Positions 17,409 to 26,935 of a stretch of 64,000 nucleotides of DNA are shown one piece after another. The notes under the pieces were generated by a model. The model saw only the letters and a list, made by a program, of their open reading frames with translations, was not told the origin of the DNA and ran no database searches. Source of the stretch: Pseudobowmanella zhangzhouensis. Its GTDB lineage: Bacteria; Pseudomonadota; Gammaproteobacteria; Enterobacterales; Alteromonadaceae. The position numbers were made by a program, and so were the translations under genes. The first letter of the stretch is position 1, and each line of letters opens with the position of its first letter. The stretch covers positions 372,001 to 436,000 of the forward strand of contig NZ_JBHSYO010000003.1 of assembly GCF_042662685.1 (NCBI RefSeq), read 5' to 3'.

Positions 17409-19145
17409 TTACATCTTTTCCATGGTTTCGATACCCAGTAAATCCAGGCCGGTTTTCAGCGTCTTAGCGGTCAGCGCAGCCAATGTCATACGGCTTTGTT
17501 TCACGTTTTCTTCGACACCGTCTTTGAGCATTGGACAGGCTTCGTAGAAGGTCATAAACGCACTGGCCAGATCATACAGATAGCTACACAACACATGGGG
17601 GGTCGCTTCTGCACTGACCGCGTTGATGGCTTCGTTGAGCTGCAATAACTTCAGTGCCAGCGCCTGTTCCTGTGGTGCATCCAGCTCTACTTGCGCATTC
17701 AACGTAGTGGCGTCCACACCAGCTTTACGGAAGATACTTTGAATACGGGTATAGGCATATTGCAGATACGGCGCTGTGTTACCCTCAAAGCTCAGCATAG
17801 TATCCCAGTTGAACATGTAGTCGGTGGTGCGGTTCTTGCTCAGATCCGCATATTTGACGGCACCAATGCCAACTTTGCGCGCCACTTCCGCCAGTTCGTC
17901 GGCAGTTAAGTCGGTATCCCGCTGTGCCAGTAATTTACCGGCGCGTTCAACCGCCTCATCCAGCAATTCCACCAGCTTAACCGTGCCGCCCGAACGGGTT
18001 TTAAATGGTTTACCGTCACTGCCCAGCATCATCCCAAACGGGCAATGCTCATAGCTTTGCTCAGGACGCATAAAGCCCGCTTTGCGGCCGACAATTTCCG
18101 TTTGCTTAAAGTGCAGCGCCTGACGGGCATCGGTCAGGATCAAGGTGCGATCCGCATTCAGCTTGCCAGAGCGATAACGCATGGCAGCTAAATCGGTCGT
18201 GGCATACAAATAACCACCACCGGATTTTTGCACTATATACACTGCCGGCTTGCCTTCTTTGTCGGCCAACTCTTCGATAAATACTACCTGCGCGCCCTGA
18301 TCTTCGACGGCAATGCCTTTGGCTTTTAGCTCAGCAACCACATTGGCTAAATCATCGTTGTAGGCCGACTCACCCATAATATCGTCACGGGTCAGGCTCA
18401 CGTTTAGTTTGTGATAGACCTCTTCGCTGTGGGCGATAGACACATCAATAAACTGATGCCACAAAGTCATACACTGGGCGTCGCCGCCTTGCAGTTTCAC
18501 CACATACTCGCGGGCACGATCGGCAAAGCCTTGTTCTTCATCGAAGCGGACTTTGGCTTCACGATAAAAATCTTCCAAATCAGACAACGCGGTTTCCGCG
18601 ACTTCGTTGGCCGCCAGCTTGTCTGACAAATGCGCCAGCAACATACCAAACTGCGTGCCCCAGTCACCCATATGGTTCTGACGGATAACCTTATGCCCCA
18701 GAAACTCCAGCACTTTCACCACACAATCGCCGATGATGGTGGTACGCAGGTGACCTACGTGCATTTCCTTGGCCAGGTTTGGCGACGAGTAATCCACTAC
18801 TATGGTCTGCTGCGCCGGTTGCTCGATGGCCAGTTTCGCATCGGTGTTAGCGGCAGCCAGTTGCGCCGCCATCCAGGCTGCGTCTAAATGCACATTGATA
18901 AAGCCGGGCCCGGCCACTTCCAACTTGCTGGCAATACCGCCTAAATCCACCGCCTGAATAATTTGCTCAGCAATGGCGCGCGGATTGTTGCCCAGCGCTT
19001 TTGCCAGCGCCATAGCACCGTTAAACTGGTAATCACCGAAGCCAGCGCGGGTAGCACGTTGCACGGGAACCGCGGTCCCCTCTGGTGCACCAATTGCGCT
19101 AATTGCAGCGGCAAATTTATCCTGCAGAAGTTGTTGTATATTCAT
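17409..19145 (-). CDS. argS: Arginyl-tRNA synthetase
   Basis: 578 residues, normal for the class I enzyme. The N-terminal Add-1 domain precedes the HIGH-type motif HVGHLRTTIIGD (about 130-142). The DALR anticodon-binding domain occupies the C-terminal ~120 residues. Charges tRNA(Arg). It is monocistronic with its own terminator. Confidence 0.98.
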   Translation of the reverse strand: MNIQQLLQDKFAAAISAIGAPEGTAVPVQRATRAGFGDYQFNGAMALAKALGNNPRAIAEQIIQAVDLGGIASKLEVAGPGFINVHLDAAWMAAQLAAANTDAKLAIEQPAQQTIVVDYSSPNLAKEMHVGHLRTTIIGDCVVKVLEFLGHKVIRQNHMGDWGTQFGMLLAHLSDKLAANEVAETALSDLEDFYREAKVRFDEEQGFADRAREYVVKLQGGDAQCMTLWHQFIDVSIAHSEEVYHKLNVSLTRDDIMGESAYNDDLANVVAELKAKGIAVEDQGAQVVFIEELADKEGKPAVYIVQKSGGGYLYATTDLAAMRYRSGKLNADRTLILTDARQALHFKQTEIVGRKAGFMRPEQSYEHCPFGMMLGSDGKPFKTRSGGTVKLVELLDEAVERAGKLLAQRDTDLTADELAEVARKVGIGAVKYADLSKNRTTDYMFNWDTMLSFEGNTAPYLQYAYTRIQSIFRKAGVDATTLNAQVELDAPQEQALALKLLQLNEAINAVSAEATPHVLCSYLYDLASAFMTFYEACPMLKDGVEENVKQSRMTLAALTAKTLKTGLDLLGIETMEKM

Positions 19146-19196
19146 TGTCTGTCTTGCCTGTTTGGCCGGGCAAACGCCCGGACGAAAAATTAATTC

Positions 19197-20777
19197 TTAG
19201 TGCTCACGGGTGGCGCGGAAGGTGACATCCGGATAGCGCTCTTCTGCCAGCGACAGATTTACCCGGGTTGGCGCGATATACGTCAGGTTATCGCCGCCAT
19301 CCAATGCCAGGTTAGCTTCAGCCTTGCGTTTAAACTCGTCCAGCTTCTTGGCGTCTTTGCAATCTACCCAACGGGCAGTCGCCACGTTGACCGCTTCGTA
19401 TATGGCATCCACGTTGTATTCCGATTTTAAACGGGCGACGACCACATCAAACTGCAGTACCCCAACCGCCCCTACAATCAAATCATTGTTGATCAGTGGT
19501 CGGAAGACCTGCACCGCGCCTTCTTCTGATAACTGCACCAACCCTTTCAGCAACTGTTTTTGCTTGAGCGGATCACGCAGACGAATACGGCGGAACAATT
19601 CTGGCGCAAAGTTAGGAATACCGGTAAAGCGGAAGGTTTCGCCGGCGGTAAAAGTATCACCAATCTGAATCGAGCCATGGTTATGCAGGCCAATAATGTC
19701 ACCGGCATAAGCCTCATCCAGCACATCTCGGTCACCGGCCATAAAGGTTACGGCATCGGAGATACGCACGTCTTTACCGATACGCGGCTGATGCATTTTC
19801 ATGCCTTTTTCGTATTTACCTGACACGATACGACAGAACGCAATACGGTCGCGGTGTTTCGGATCCATATTGGCCTGAATTTTAAACACAAAACCGCTGA
19901 ATTTTTCTTCGCTGGCGTCCACATCACGCTCACTGGTAGCACGCCCTTGTGGCTTAGGTGCCCAGGCAGTCAGCCCATCCAGCATGTGATCGACCCCAAA
20001 GTTACCTAAGGCAGTACCAAAGAACACTGGCGTCAGCTCACCGGCCAGAAACGGCTCCAGCTCAAATTCGTGGGACGCACCTACCACCAGTTCCAGTTCA
20101 TCCCGCAGTTGTTGTGCCAGCACACCACCTACAGCGGCATCCAGCTCAGGATTATCCAGCCCTTTGACAATACGCACATCCTGAATGGTATGGCCGTGGC
20201 CAGACTGATACAGAATCGTTTCATCGCGGTGAATATGGTACACGCCCTTAAACTCTTTACCGCAACCGATAGGCCAGGTCACTGGCGCACAGGCGATATT
20301 CAGTTCCGTTTCAACTTCATCCAGCAACTCCATCGGATCACGGATATCGCGGTCGAGCTTGTTCATAAAGGTGATGATGGGCGTATCACGCAGACGGGTA
20401 ACTTCCATCAGTTTACGGGTACGATCCTCAACACCTTTGGCCGCATCGATGACCATTAAACACGAGTCGACGGCGGTTAAGGTACGGTAGGTATCTTCCG
20501 AGAAGTCCTCGTGTCCGGGGGTATCCAGCAGGTTTACCAGACACTCACCATAGGGAAACTGCATCACCGAGGTGGTAACCGAGATCCCACGTTCCTTTTC
20601 CATTTCCATCCAGTCTGACTTGGCGTGTTGATTCGAACCACGCCCCTTAACAGTACCGGCTTTTTGCAACGCTTTTCCGAACAATAATACCTTCTCGGTA
20701 ATCGTGGTTTTACCGGCATCCGGGTGCGAAATAATGGCAAAGGTGCGACGCTTGTCGACTTCCTGCTGATAACTCAT
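19197..20777 (-). CDS. prfC: Peptide chain release factor 3
   Basis: 526-residue GTPase that recycles RF1 and RF2 from the ribosome. G1 SHPDAGKTT, G3 DTPGHEDFSEDTYRTL and G4 NKLDR are visible in the first 150 residues, followed by EF-G-like beta domains. It reads toward argS, with about 50 bp between them. Upstream is the 267-bp control region of the exopolysaccharide locus. Confidence 0.98.
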   Translation of the reverse strand: MSYQQEVDKRRTFAIISHPDAGKTTITEKVLLFGKALQKAGTVKGRGSNQHAKSDWMEMEKERGISVTTSVMQFPYGECLVNLLDTPGHEDFSEDTYRTLTAVDSCLMVIDAAKGVEDRTRKLMEVTRLRDTPIITFMNKLDRDIRDPMELLDEVETELNIACAPVTWPIGCGKEFKGVYHIHRDETILYQSGHGHTIQDVRIVKGLDNPELDAAVGGVLAQQLRDELELVVGASHEFELEPFLAGELTPVFFGTALGNFGVDHMLDGLTAWAPKPQGRATSERDVDASEEKFSGFVFKIQANMDPKHRDRIAFCRIVSGKYEKGMKMHQPRIGKDVRISDAVTFMAGDRDVLDEAYAGDIIGLHNHGSIQIGDTFTAGETFRFTGIPNFAPELFRRIRLRDPLKQKQLLKGLVQLSEEGAVQVFRPLINNDLIVGAVGVLQFDVVVARLKSEYNVDAIYEAVNVATARWVDCKDAKKLDEFKRKAEANLALDGGDNLTYIAPTRVNLSLAEERYPDVTFRATREH

Positions 20778-20894
20778 TGAAACGGCAATCTCTTGTTTGC
20801 TGAATTAAGGACAAAATTTGGGCGCGGATTGTAGCTTAAAAGCCAATGAAAGTCGCTGATTTTGCCTAATAAAACCACGCCATCCGGATTTTTC

Positions 20895-20940
20895 TCGCAA
20901 ACTGCCACATCTGCTCAGCATTATCGCTCGCAAAATGCGA
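20895..20940 (+). promoter_or_regulatory. Enhancer (UAS) of operon 1
   Basis: TCGCAAAATGCGA at 20928-20940 is a near-perfect 13-bp palindrome. A weaker copy, TCGCAAACTGCCA, lies 33 bp upstream (20895-20907). The main copy is centred about 85 bp before the predicted sigma54 start. It resembles the V. fischeri SypG-binding element (TTCTCANNNTGC as I recall it). Probable binding site for the activator encoded at 33827. Confidence 0.8.
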
Positions 20941-20992
20941 TTGACCAGCCGTCGGAAAATAATTTTTCATTAAAAATCATAAAGATAGATTT

Positions 20993-21008
20993 TGGCACGG
21001 CATATGAT
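20993..21008 (+). promoter_or_regulatory. Sigma54-type promoter, operon 1
   Basis: TGGCACGGCATATGAT: a perfect -24 half (TGGCACG), ten bases from GG, then GA instead of GC at -12. The weak -12 makes it the poorest of the set, but its position relative to the enhancer and the gene at 21045 fits. Confidence 0.65.
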
Positions 21009-21044
21009 TAGCTAATCACTACCGTCGTCAGAAGTGAGTGCGAT

Positions 21045-21773
21045 ATGGCAACAGAAACCCTGTCTCAACGCGTAAAACTATGGGTCAAGCATGACCCCTC
21101 ACCCGTTGCCCGGTATTTACTGCGCCTCTGGCATGCGACCCGCCAGCTAAATATGCCCGTTGTGCCTTTTTTGCACCGCGCGCTGTATTACTCCCACTGC
21201 CACGGCAAGGACGCCGTTATTTTTCTGCTGAGTAAGCTGTACTGGACCCCTTTGTTTCGTTCACAGCTGGCGGGTTCGTCTGCCGGACTGCGTCTGTCTG
21301 GTGCGGGTATGCCCTTGATCAGTGGCCGCTTGAAGATAGAATGTGGCGACGCATGTCGTTTATCAGTCGCCATCACCTTCAGCGGCCGTAGCGCCGGCAT
21401 GCACACACCGCAACTTAAAATCGGCAATAACGTCGGGATCGGCTGGCAATCGACCCTAGCGTGCGGCACCCGCATTGAACTGCATGACAATGTGCGTATC
21501 GCGCAGGGCTGCTTTCTGGCCGGATATCCCGGCCATCCGCTTGACCCAGCCAAGCGCGCTGCCAGCCTGCCAGATACAGACGATCAATGTGGAGACATCA
21601 TTCTGGAGCGGGATGTTTGGCTTGGTTCGGGGGTAAGAGTACTGCCGGGCGTGCGCATTGGGCGTGGCAGTATTATTGGAACTGGCAGTGTCGTCACGCA
21701 GGACATTCCTGCCAACGTTTTGGCGGCCGGTTCGCCAGCACGGATCATTCGCCATCTGGAGTCTGCAGTATGA
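21045..21773 (+). CDS. Hexapeptide-repeat acyltransferase (SypM-like)
   Basis: 242 residues. The C-terminal half is a left-handed beta-helix of hexapeptide repeats (IILERDVWLGSGVRVLPGV, then RIGRGSIIGTGSVVTQDIP) ending in the usual AAGSPARIIR. The family transfers acetyl or similar groups to sugars. It heads the first exopolysaccharide operon, overlapping the next gene by ATGA. The role inferred is acetylation of the repeat unit, as proposed for SypM in V. fischeri. Confidence 0.85.
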   Translation: MATETLSQRVKLWVKHDPSPVARYLLRLWHATRQLNMPVVPFLHRALYYSHCHGKDAVIFLLSKLYWTPLFRSQLAGSSAGLRLSGAGMPLISGRLKIECGDACRLSVAITFSGRSAGMHTPQLKIGNNVGIGWQSTLACGTRIELHDNVRIAQGCFLAGYPGHPLDPAKRAASLPDTDDQCGDIILERDVWLGSGVRVLPGVRIGRGSIIGTGSVVTQDIPANVLAAGSPARIIRHLESAV

Positions 21774-22891
21774 ACAGACCGTTAGTTGTGTTCGGCGAAG
21801 ATTGGGGTAGCCACCCCAGCAGTACGCAGCATGTTGTACGGCATCTGGCTGATAATCATGACGTGTTGTGGATAAACTCCATGGGGTTGCGACGCCCCCG
21901 CTTTTCCCTCCGCGATGCTAAACGCCTGTGGCAAAAAATCACTCGTCCCCGCCTTGCTTCATCGGCATCTCCCGGGCATGCACCGTTTAACGTGATGGAA
22001 CCCTATAATTTGCCACTGCCCGGGCATCCATTGGCGCGCTGGAGCAATAGTCATCTGCTGGCTCAACGTATCCGTCGTCAGTGCAGTAAGTTACGTCTAT
22101 CTCGTCCAATATTATGGACCTCGTTACCTACCGCAGTAGATTTAGTTAGCCGCCTGAATGAACACGCCGTGGTGTATTACTGCGGTGATGACTTCAGCGC
22201 CTTGGATGGCGTTGACCACGCCCCCGTTGCCAAATTGGAACGGGAGCTGGCTGAGCGTGCGGATCTCATTGTTGCGGCAAGCGATGTATTGGCATCACGT
22301 TTTGATCCTGCCAAAACCCAGGTGCTGCACCATGGCGTTGATTTGACATTATTTCGTCGCCGCGCCCCCAGGCCAGACGATTTGCCTGCCGACAAACCGG
22401 CTGCCGGTTTTTATGGCAGTATCGCTAATTGGGTGGACGTGCACCTTATTGCCGACATCGCCCGCATAGCGCCCCATTGGCAGTTTTGTCTGATTGGCGA
22501 GGTAAAAACCGATATCAGTCCGCTAAAGTCACTACCTAACGTGCGCTTTCTTGGCCCGAAACCACACCATCAGCTACCCGCATATCTGCAACATTGGCAG
22601 GCGGCTATTTTACCTTTTGTGGACAATGCCCAGATACAGGCCTGCAATCCGCTAAAACTGCGCGAATATCTGGCCTCGGGCACACCGGTAATCACTACGC
22701 CATTCCCAGCCATGCGCCAGTATGCATCACTCATCCAGGTTGCTTCGACCCCCATCCAGTGGTTGGCTGCGCTGAATGTATGCGCCCAGGATAATCCTGC
22801 CGCTCGTTTGGCCCGGCAGTACAGTGTTCGCAGTGATTCCTGGCAGGCACGCAGCCAACAAGTGCAAGCATGGTTAAATCAATTGGGTTAG
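21770..22891 (+). CDS. Glycosyltransferase (GT-B fold; SypN-like position)
   Basis: 373 residues from ATG 21770, which overlaps the previous stop as ATGA; longer upstream reading is antisense to no gene but runs through the acyltransferase and is rejected. The sequence begins MNRPLVVFGEDWGSHPSSTQHVV. The C-terminal domain has the GT-B donor-site pattern (GFYGSIANWVD, LIGEVKTD, VRFLGPKPHHQLP, CNPLKLREYLASGTPVI). Adds a sugar to the lipid-linked repeat unit on the cytosolic side; the sugar is unknown. Confidence 0.82.
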   Translation: MNRPLVVFGEDWGSHPSSTQHVVRHLADNHDVLWINSMGLRRPRFSLRDAKRLWQKITRPRLASSASPGHAPFNVMEPYNLPLPGHPLARWSNSHLLAQRIRRQCSKLRLSRPILWTSLPTAVDLVSRLNEHAVVYYCGDDFSALDGVDHAPVAKLERELAERADLIVAASDVLASRFDPAKTQVLHHGVDLTLFRRRAPRPDDLPADKPAAGFYGSIANWVDVHLIADIARIAPHWQFCLIGEVKTDISPLKSLPNVRFLGPKPHHQLPAYLQHWQAAILPFVDNAQIQACNPLKLREYLASGTPVITTPFPAMRQYASLIQVASTPIQWLAALNVCAQDNPAARLARQYSVRSDSWQARSQQVQAWLNQLG

Positions 22892-24240
22892 CGGCCTTTT
22901 GCACACTCTGGCTGGTCTGTACCAATGCCGTAGCGGTTGCGCCACCTTTTGCCGCGCAAACGCGATTTACGCTGCTACACCCCGAAGAGCAACCCGGTTT
23001 GAGTAACGACTGGCGTACCCGAACCCTGCGCGAAGTGCGCCGGGGCGGCTGGTTATATGTGATTCTGCATACCGGCAAAATGCCATGCCGAGAGATTCAA
23101 TCCCGACCTGGCATGCGTTATTTCACTTTATTACCCGTGTACCTTGATACGCCCAGTTCAGATGCAGTCAAGTCTGGCTGGTATGCGGATGCACTGTTGC
23201 CGCGCAATTCTGACAATTGTCATTTGTCCCCGCTGGTATTGGCAGAATGGCAACCGGATACCGAGCAGGACGTCACATTCACCTCTGAGCATCAGCAACT
23301 TGTGGTACAGGTGAGGTTTAGCGGCCACTTTGTCGCGCCACGTCGCGATTTGCTGATTGGCCTGAGTTATCACGCCATTGAGCAGGGTCATTGCGCGTCT
23401 GCATGTCAAGTGAATCCAAGCTTGCTGCAGCAATACCAAACATTGCTCCGGCAACATCACATTCAGCCGTTTCATCATTGGATCTTACCCATAGGCATCC
23501 AGGACACCCGCTTAGATATCGATGCAGGTCAGGATAACGGCTATTCATTTCGACAAACCCATTTAGCCAGCCGACCAAACTGGGTCGCATTTCCCCGCGC
23601 GCAACACTATCCAGACCCAATTGCCTATTTACGTGCGTTAGAAAACACCGTGGTTGCAGAACACCTGCAAGGCAAAGCCTGGGTTCTGGTTAAAGATGAG
23701 CCGGATAATATTGAGTCGCTGATCCCATTATTAGCGCTGTACCGCACATACGCGCCCAGTGTCATGACCGCCGTAACTACCCGCTTTGACCCTCGTTTAC
23801 AGTCATTGGTCGACATCTTTGTGCCACTCATTCACCAGTTAGACAAACCACAGCTCTATCAGCACCATCGGTTGTGGAGTTACACCTCCTGTATGCATTC
23901 CTGTGGCCCCAATCGGCGCATAAGTCAGCAACGAAATGGCAGTGATTTTGACACTGGCATGGCGGATTTTCTCATCGATCGCCCGCTTGCTCGCCTCAAT
24001 CAATTTTTCCTGCAACAGGCAAAATGGCAAACCGACGCTGCATTGTATTATCACGCAGTGGAAGGTTACCTGCTGACACCCGGGGTGGATATTTTTAGCG
24101 ACCCCTACAATTTCGGCGGCAATGGCGATGGGCTGCTGCTATATCCCGGGCGTAAAGGCGAAAGAGGCCTGCAGAGTGACCAACCGTTGGCGTCGCTGCG
24201 CCTAAAAGCCATGCGCCGTGCCATCGAACAATATTGGTAA
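22870..24240 (+). CDS. Secreted DUF4091/GH123-like glycoside hydrolase
   Basis: 456 residues. Signal peptide MVKSIGLAAFCTLWLVCTNA. The C-terminal ~300 residues match the DUF4091 domain related to glycoside hydrolase family 123: a catalytic-type Asp-Glu pair in VKDEPDN (D276-E277), then DPYNFGGNGDGLLLYPG and LASLRLKAMRRAIEQYW at the end. GH123 enzymes use substrate-assisted catalysis on beta-GalNAc. The gene overlaps the upstream glycosyltransferase by 22 bp, so it belongs to the operon. It probably trims or releases the locus polysaccharide in the periplasm. It has no counterpart in the V. fischeri syp locus as I recall it. Confidence 0.75.
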   Translation: MVKSIGLAAFCTLWLVCTNAVAVAPPFAAQTRFTLLHPEEQPGLSNDWRTRTLREVRRGGWLYVILHTGKMPCREIQSRPGMRYFTLLPVYLDTPSSDAVKSGWYADALLPRNSDNCHLSPLVLAEWQPDTEQDVTFTSEHQQLVVQVRFSGHFVAPRRDLLIGLSYHAIEQGHCASACQVNPSLLQQYQTLLRQHHIQPFHHWILPIGIQDTRLDIDAGQDNGYSFRQTHLASRPNWVAFPRAQHYPDPIAYLRALENTVVAEHLQGKAWVLVKDEPDNIESLIPLLALYRTYAPSVMTAVTTRFDPRLQSLVDIFVPLIHQLDKPQLYQHHRLWSYTSCMHSCGPNRRISQQRNGSDFDTGMADFLIDRPLARLNQFFLQQAKWQTDAALYYHAVEGYLLTPGVDIFSDPYNFGGNGDGLLLYPGRKGERGLQSDQPLASLRLKAMRRAIEQYW

Positions 24241-24245
24241 GCCAT

Positions 24246-24271
24246 TCGCATTTTGCGACATAAATTTGCGA
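24246..24271 (+). promoter_or_regulatory. Enhancer (UAS) of operon 2
   Basis: TCGCATTTTGCGA at 24246-24258, the exact reverse complement of the operon 1 site. A half-site, TTTGCGAA, follows at 24265-24272. The palindrome is centred about 97 bp before the predicted start. Confidence 0.82.
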
Positions 24272-24322
24272 AGCCCTCAATCAGTAATTATTTAAATCAC
24301 TGAATTAAATAGACTTTTCCGT

Positions 24323-24338
24323 TGGCACGTTTCCTGTA
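24323..24338 (+). promoter_or_regulatory. Sigma54-type promoter, operon 2
   Basis: TGGCACGTTTCCTGTA: perfect -24, ten-base spacing, GT in place of GC at -12. The ATG of the Wzz-like gene is 37 bp downstream. Confidence 0.72.
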
Positions 24339-24374
24339 CTAGTTCACCTATGGTGACTTCATACAGTTGTTTAG

Positions 24375-25859
24375 ATGCGAAACGCACTGTTACTTAACCT
24401 TGCGATGGTAATAGCCGGGGCCTGGCGCCGCCGCTACGCTCTGGTTTTGCCGATTTTATTAATGCCGATACTCGGTGCTGTCGCCGGCCTGTTTGCGCCA
24501 AAATCTTACGAAACCAGTACCACCATATTAATCGAGGAAGCTGCCCGCCATAACCCGTTTCTGGAAGACATGACGGTTGCCACTAACCTGAAAAAACGCA
24601 TGACTGCGGTTAATGCGCTGCTGCACAGTAATCATATTCTCACCGATGTGGCCCAGCGTACCGGGTTGATTAAGGAGGGTATGGAAGACAGAGCGATTCG
24701 TGAGGCGCTGAATCACCTATCCAAATCGTTACAAGCAGATTTAGTCGGAGAAGATCTGATTAAGTTAACCTACAAAGCGCCCCACCCAGATGGCATGGCA
24801 GAATTACTGCAATTAGTCAGTTTGCGCTTTGTTGAGCGCATTATCGCGCCGCAGCGCACCACCATCTTTCGTTCTGAGGAATTTCTGAAAAAAGAACTGG
24901 CCGACCGACTTGCCCTGCTGCAAGAGGCGGAAACTCAGGTGGCCACCTACAAATCTGAGCATTTAAATGAATTACCCAACCTGTTTAGCAATAACATACA
25001 GCGTCTGAGCGATCTCAAAGAATTGCGTGCCACTCGGATGCGCGAGTTAAGTTCGGCCCGCGCCACCCAGGAAGGCTTGCGCCAACAACTCTCGCAGACC
25101 AATCCTATCGTGGGCAAAATCGAAGAGTCTATTGTCACGGTATTAAGTGATCTGGCGATTTTGCGCTCCCGCTATACCGATGAGCACAGCCGGATTCAGG
25201 CCCTGTTGCATCGCCTTGATACCCTGCAGGCTGAGCGCGCTAAGCTGGTGGCTGACAACGGCTCGCTACAGAATACCGATATAGAAAGCTTGTGGAACCT
25301 TATTTCCAGTCAGGCCATTTCGCCCGACGACAGCACCCACACCCTGCTGATCTCACAATTACAAACTCTGCAAAACAACATAAATCAGGTCAATGGTCTT
25401 GGTCGTGAAGTGGAGAGCCTGGATCGGGAAATCCTGGCGCTAGAAACCTCTATGTCCAGCGTAAGTGTGCACGAACAGCGCCTGACCGAACTAGAACGCG
25501 ATTTGGCGATAAACCGCAAAATCTACAACGAGCTGCAGGAACGCTATCAAAAAGCCAAAGTGACTGGCGCATTGGGCCGTTGGGAAGAGAACGAACGGGT
25601 AAAATTAATTGATCCACCTTCAACTCCCACCGTGCCGACCAATTTGCCGTTGGCCCTGTTCATTATTGCCGGTCTGGCCGGAGGGATAGTGTTAGGTGCC
25701 GGTATCGCCCTGTGCCTGGAGTTGTTGGACAGCACCATCCGCTATCGCCGCACGGTCGAGCAACAATTGCAATTACCCGTGATTGCACGGGTTCCCCTTA
25801 TCACGCCGGCGAATGCCAGCCCAACTTATAGCCCGCAACAGGAGCACATCAGCGTATGA
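24375..25859 (+). CDS. Wzz/GNVR chain-length regulator (SypO-like)
   Basis: 494 residues. An N-terminal membrane helix (about 22-42) is followed by a Wzz domain, a long coiled-coil periplasmic part (about 165-400) and a second membrane helix (about 417-442). The GNVR-type segment LERDLAINRKIYNELQERYQ precedes the Pro-rich IDPPSTPTVPTNLP, typical of chain-length determinants of exopolysaccharide systems. No cytosolic tyrosine-kinase domain is fused; the CpsD-like partner is separate at 31363. First gene of operon 2, overlapping the next by 4 bp. Confidence 0.9.
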   Translation: MRNALLLNLAMVIAGAWRRRYALVLPILLMPILGAVAGLFAPKSYETSTTILIEEAARHNPFLEDMTVATNLKKRMTAVNALLHSNHILTDVAQRTGLIKEGMEDRAIREALNHLSKSLQADLVGEDLIKLTYKAPHPDGMAELLQLVSLRFVERIIAPQRTTIFRSEEFLKKELADRLALLQEAETQVATYKSEHLNELPNLFSNNIQRLSDLKELRATRMRELSSARATQEGLRQQLSQTNPIVGKIEESIVTVLSDLAILRSRYTDEHSRIQALLHRLDTLQAERAKLVADNGSLQNTDIESLWNLISSQAISPDDSTHTLLISQLQTLQNNINQVNGLGREVESLDREILALETSMSSVSVHEQRLTELERDLAINRKIYNELQERYQKAKVTGALGRWEENERVKLIDPPSTPTVPTNLPLALFIIAGLAGGIVLGAGIALCLELLDSTIRYRRTVEQQLQLPVIARVPLITPANASPTYSPQQEHISV

Positions 25860-26935
25860 CGATTCAAGTTCAACTTATTCAGCATTTACGTCCCGGTGGA
25901 ATCGAAAGCATGGCATTGGATCTGTGTCGACTCCGACCGGCGGGACATGTACATATCATCGCGCTTGAAGGCAACAAAGACGACGCGGTGCGCAGCTGGC
26001 CTGCGCTGGAAAAACACCGGGCATTTATTCATTGTCTGAATAAAGCCGAGGGCTTTTCCTTTGCCACCTTGTGGCGACTGATAATTTTACTCAAACGCAT
26101 TGGTGCCTCGGCGCTACACAGCCATCATGTCGGGCCGTTAGTGTACGGTGGATTGGCAGCGCGTTTACTGGGATTAACCCATGTGCACACTGAGCATGAT
26201 GCCTGGCATCTCAAGGATCAAAAACGCCGCCGTCTGCAGCAACGGATCCTGGCCTGGAGTAAACCGATTCTGGTCGCCGATGCCCGCGAAGTGGCGCAAA
26301 ACTGTGCCCGATTTCTGCCCCATAATCGCTACAACCTGATCCGCAATGGCATTGACACCCAACGCTTTACCCCGGGGGATAAACTCCTTGCCCGACGTGC
26401 ATTGGGTCTGCCTGAGGGCGCGCATCTAATCGGCTGCGCCGCACGGCTGGAAAGTGTCAAAGGCGTCGACATTGCCATCGATGCGCTGGCGTGTTTATCC
26501 CCGGGTATTCATCTAACCATAGCGGGTAGTGGCAGTATGTTGTCTGCGCTGCAGGAGCAGGTAAGCCGGCTCAACCTGGACGAACGGGTGCACTGGCTGG
26601 GGCATTGCGAGGACATGCCGGCGTTTTACCAGGCGCTGGATCTGTTTTGTTTGTCATCCCGTCAGGAAGGTATGCCCTTGTCCCTGCTGGAAGCGCAGGC
26701 CTGTGACGTACCCTGTGTGGCTTCCCATGTGGGCGGCACACAGGAAGCGGTCTGCCCCAAAACCGGCGCATTAGTACCCGCGGAGGACGCCACCCGATTG
26801 GCTGCTGCGCTGGCCGCAATGCTGCTCAATCCCCCCTCAGGTTCACCACGACAATTTGTTCTGGAACAGGCAGATGTGCGACGCATGGTTGCTGCCTATG
26901 ACCGCTTATTCACCACCGAGGCGTTATATGTTTGA
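25856..26935 (+). CDS. Glycosyltransferase family 4 (SypP-like)
   Basis: 359 residues with two Rossmann-like domains. The N-terminus has LRPGGIESMALDL, and the donor domain holds IGCAARLESVKGVDIAIDAL and the EX7E motif region SSRQEGMPLSLLEAQACDVPCV. A retaining GT4 enzyme acting in the cytosol on the lipid-linked repeat unit. It overlaps both neighbours (4 bp upstream, 8 bp downstream), which implies translational coupling. Confidence 0.9.
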   Translation: MTIQVQLIQHLRPGGIESMALDLCRLRPAGHVHIIALEGNKDDAVRSWPALEKHRAFIHCLNKAEGFSFATLWRLIILLKRIGASALHSHHVGPLVYGGLAARLLGLTHVHTEHDAWHLKDQKRRRLQQRILAWSKPILVADAREVAQNCARFLPHNRYNLIRNGIDTQRFTPGDKLLARRALGLPEGAHLIGCAARLESVKGVDIAIDALACLSPGIHLTIAGSGSMLSALQEQVSRLNLDERVHWLGHCEDMPAFYQALDLFCLSSRQEGMPLSLLEAQACDVPCVASHVGGTQEAVCPKTGALVPAEDATRLAAALAAMLLNPPSGSPRQFVLEQADVRRMVAAYDRLFTTEALYV

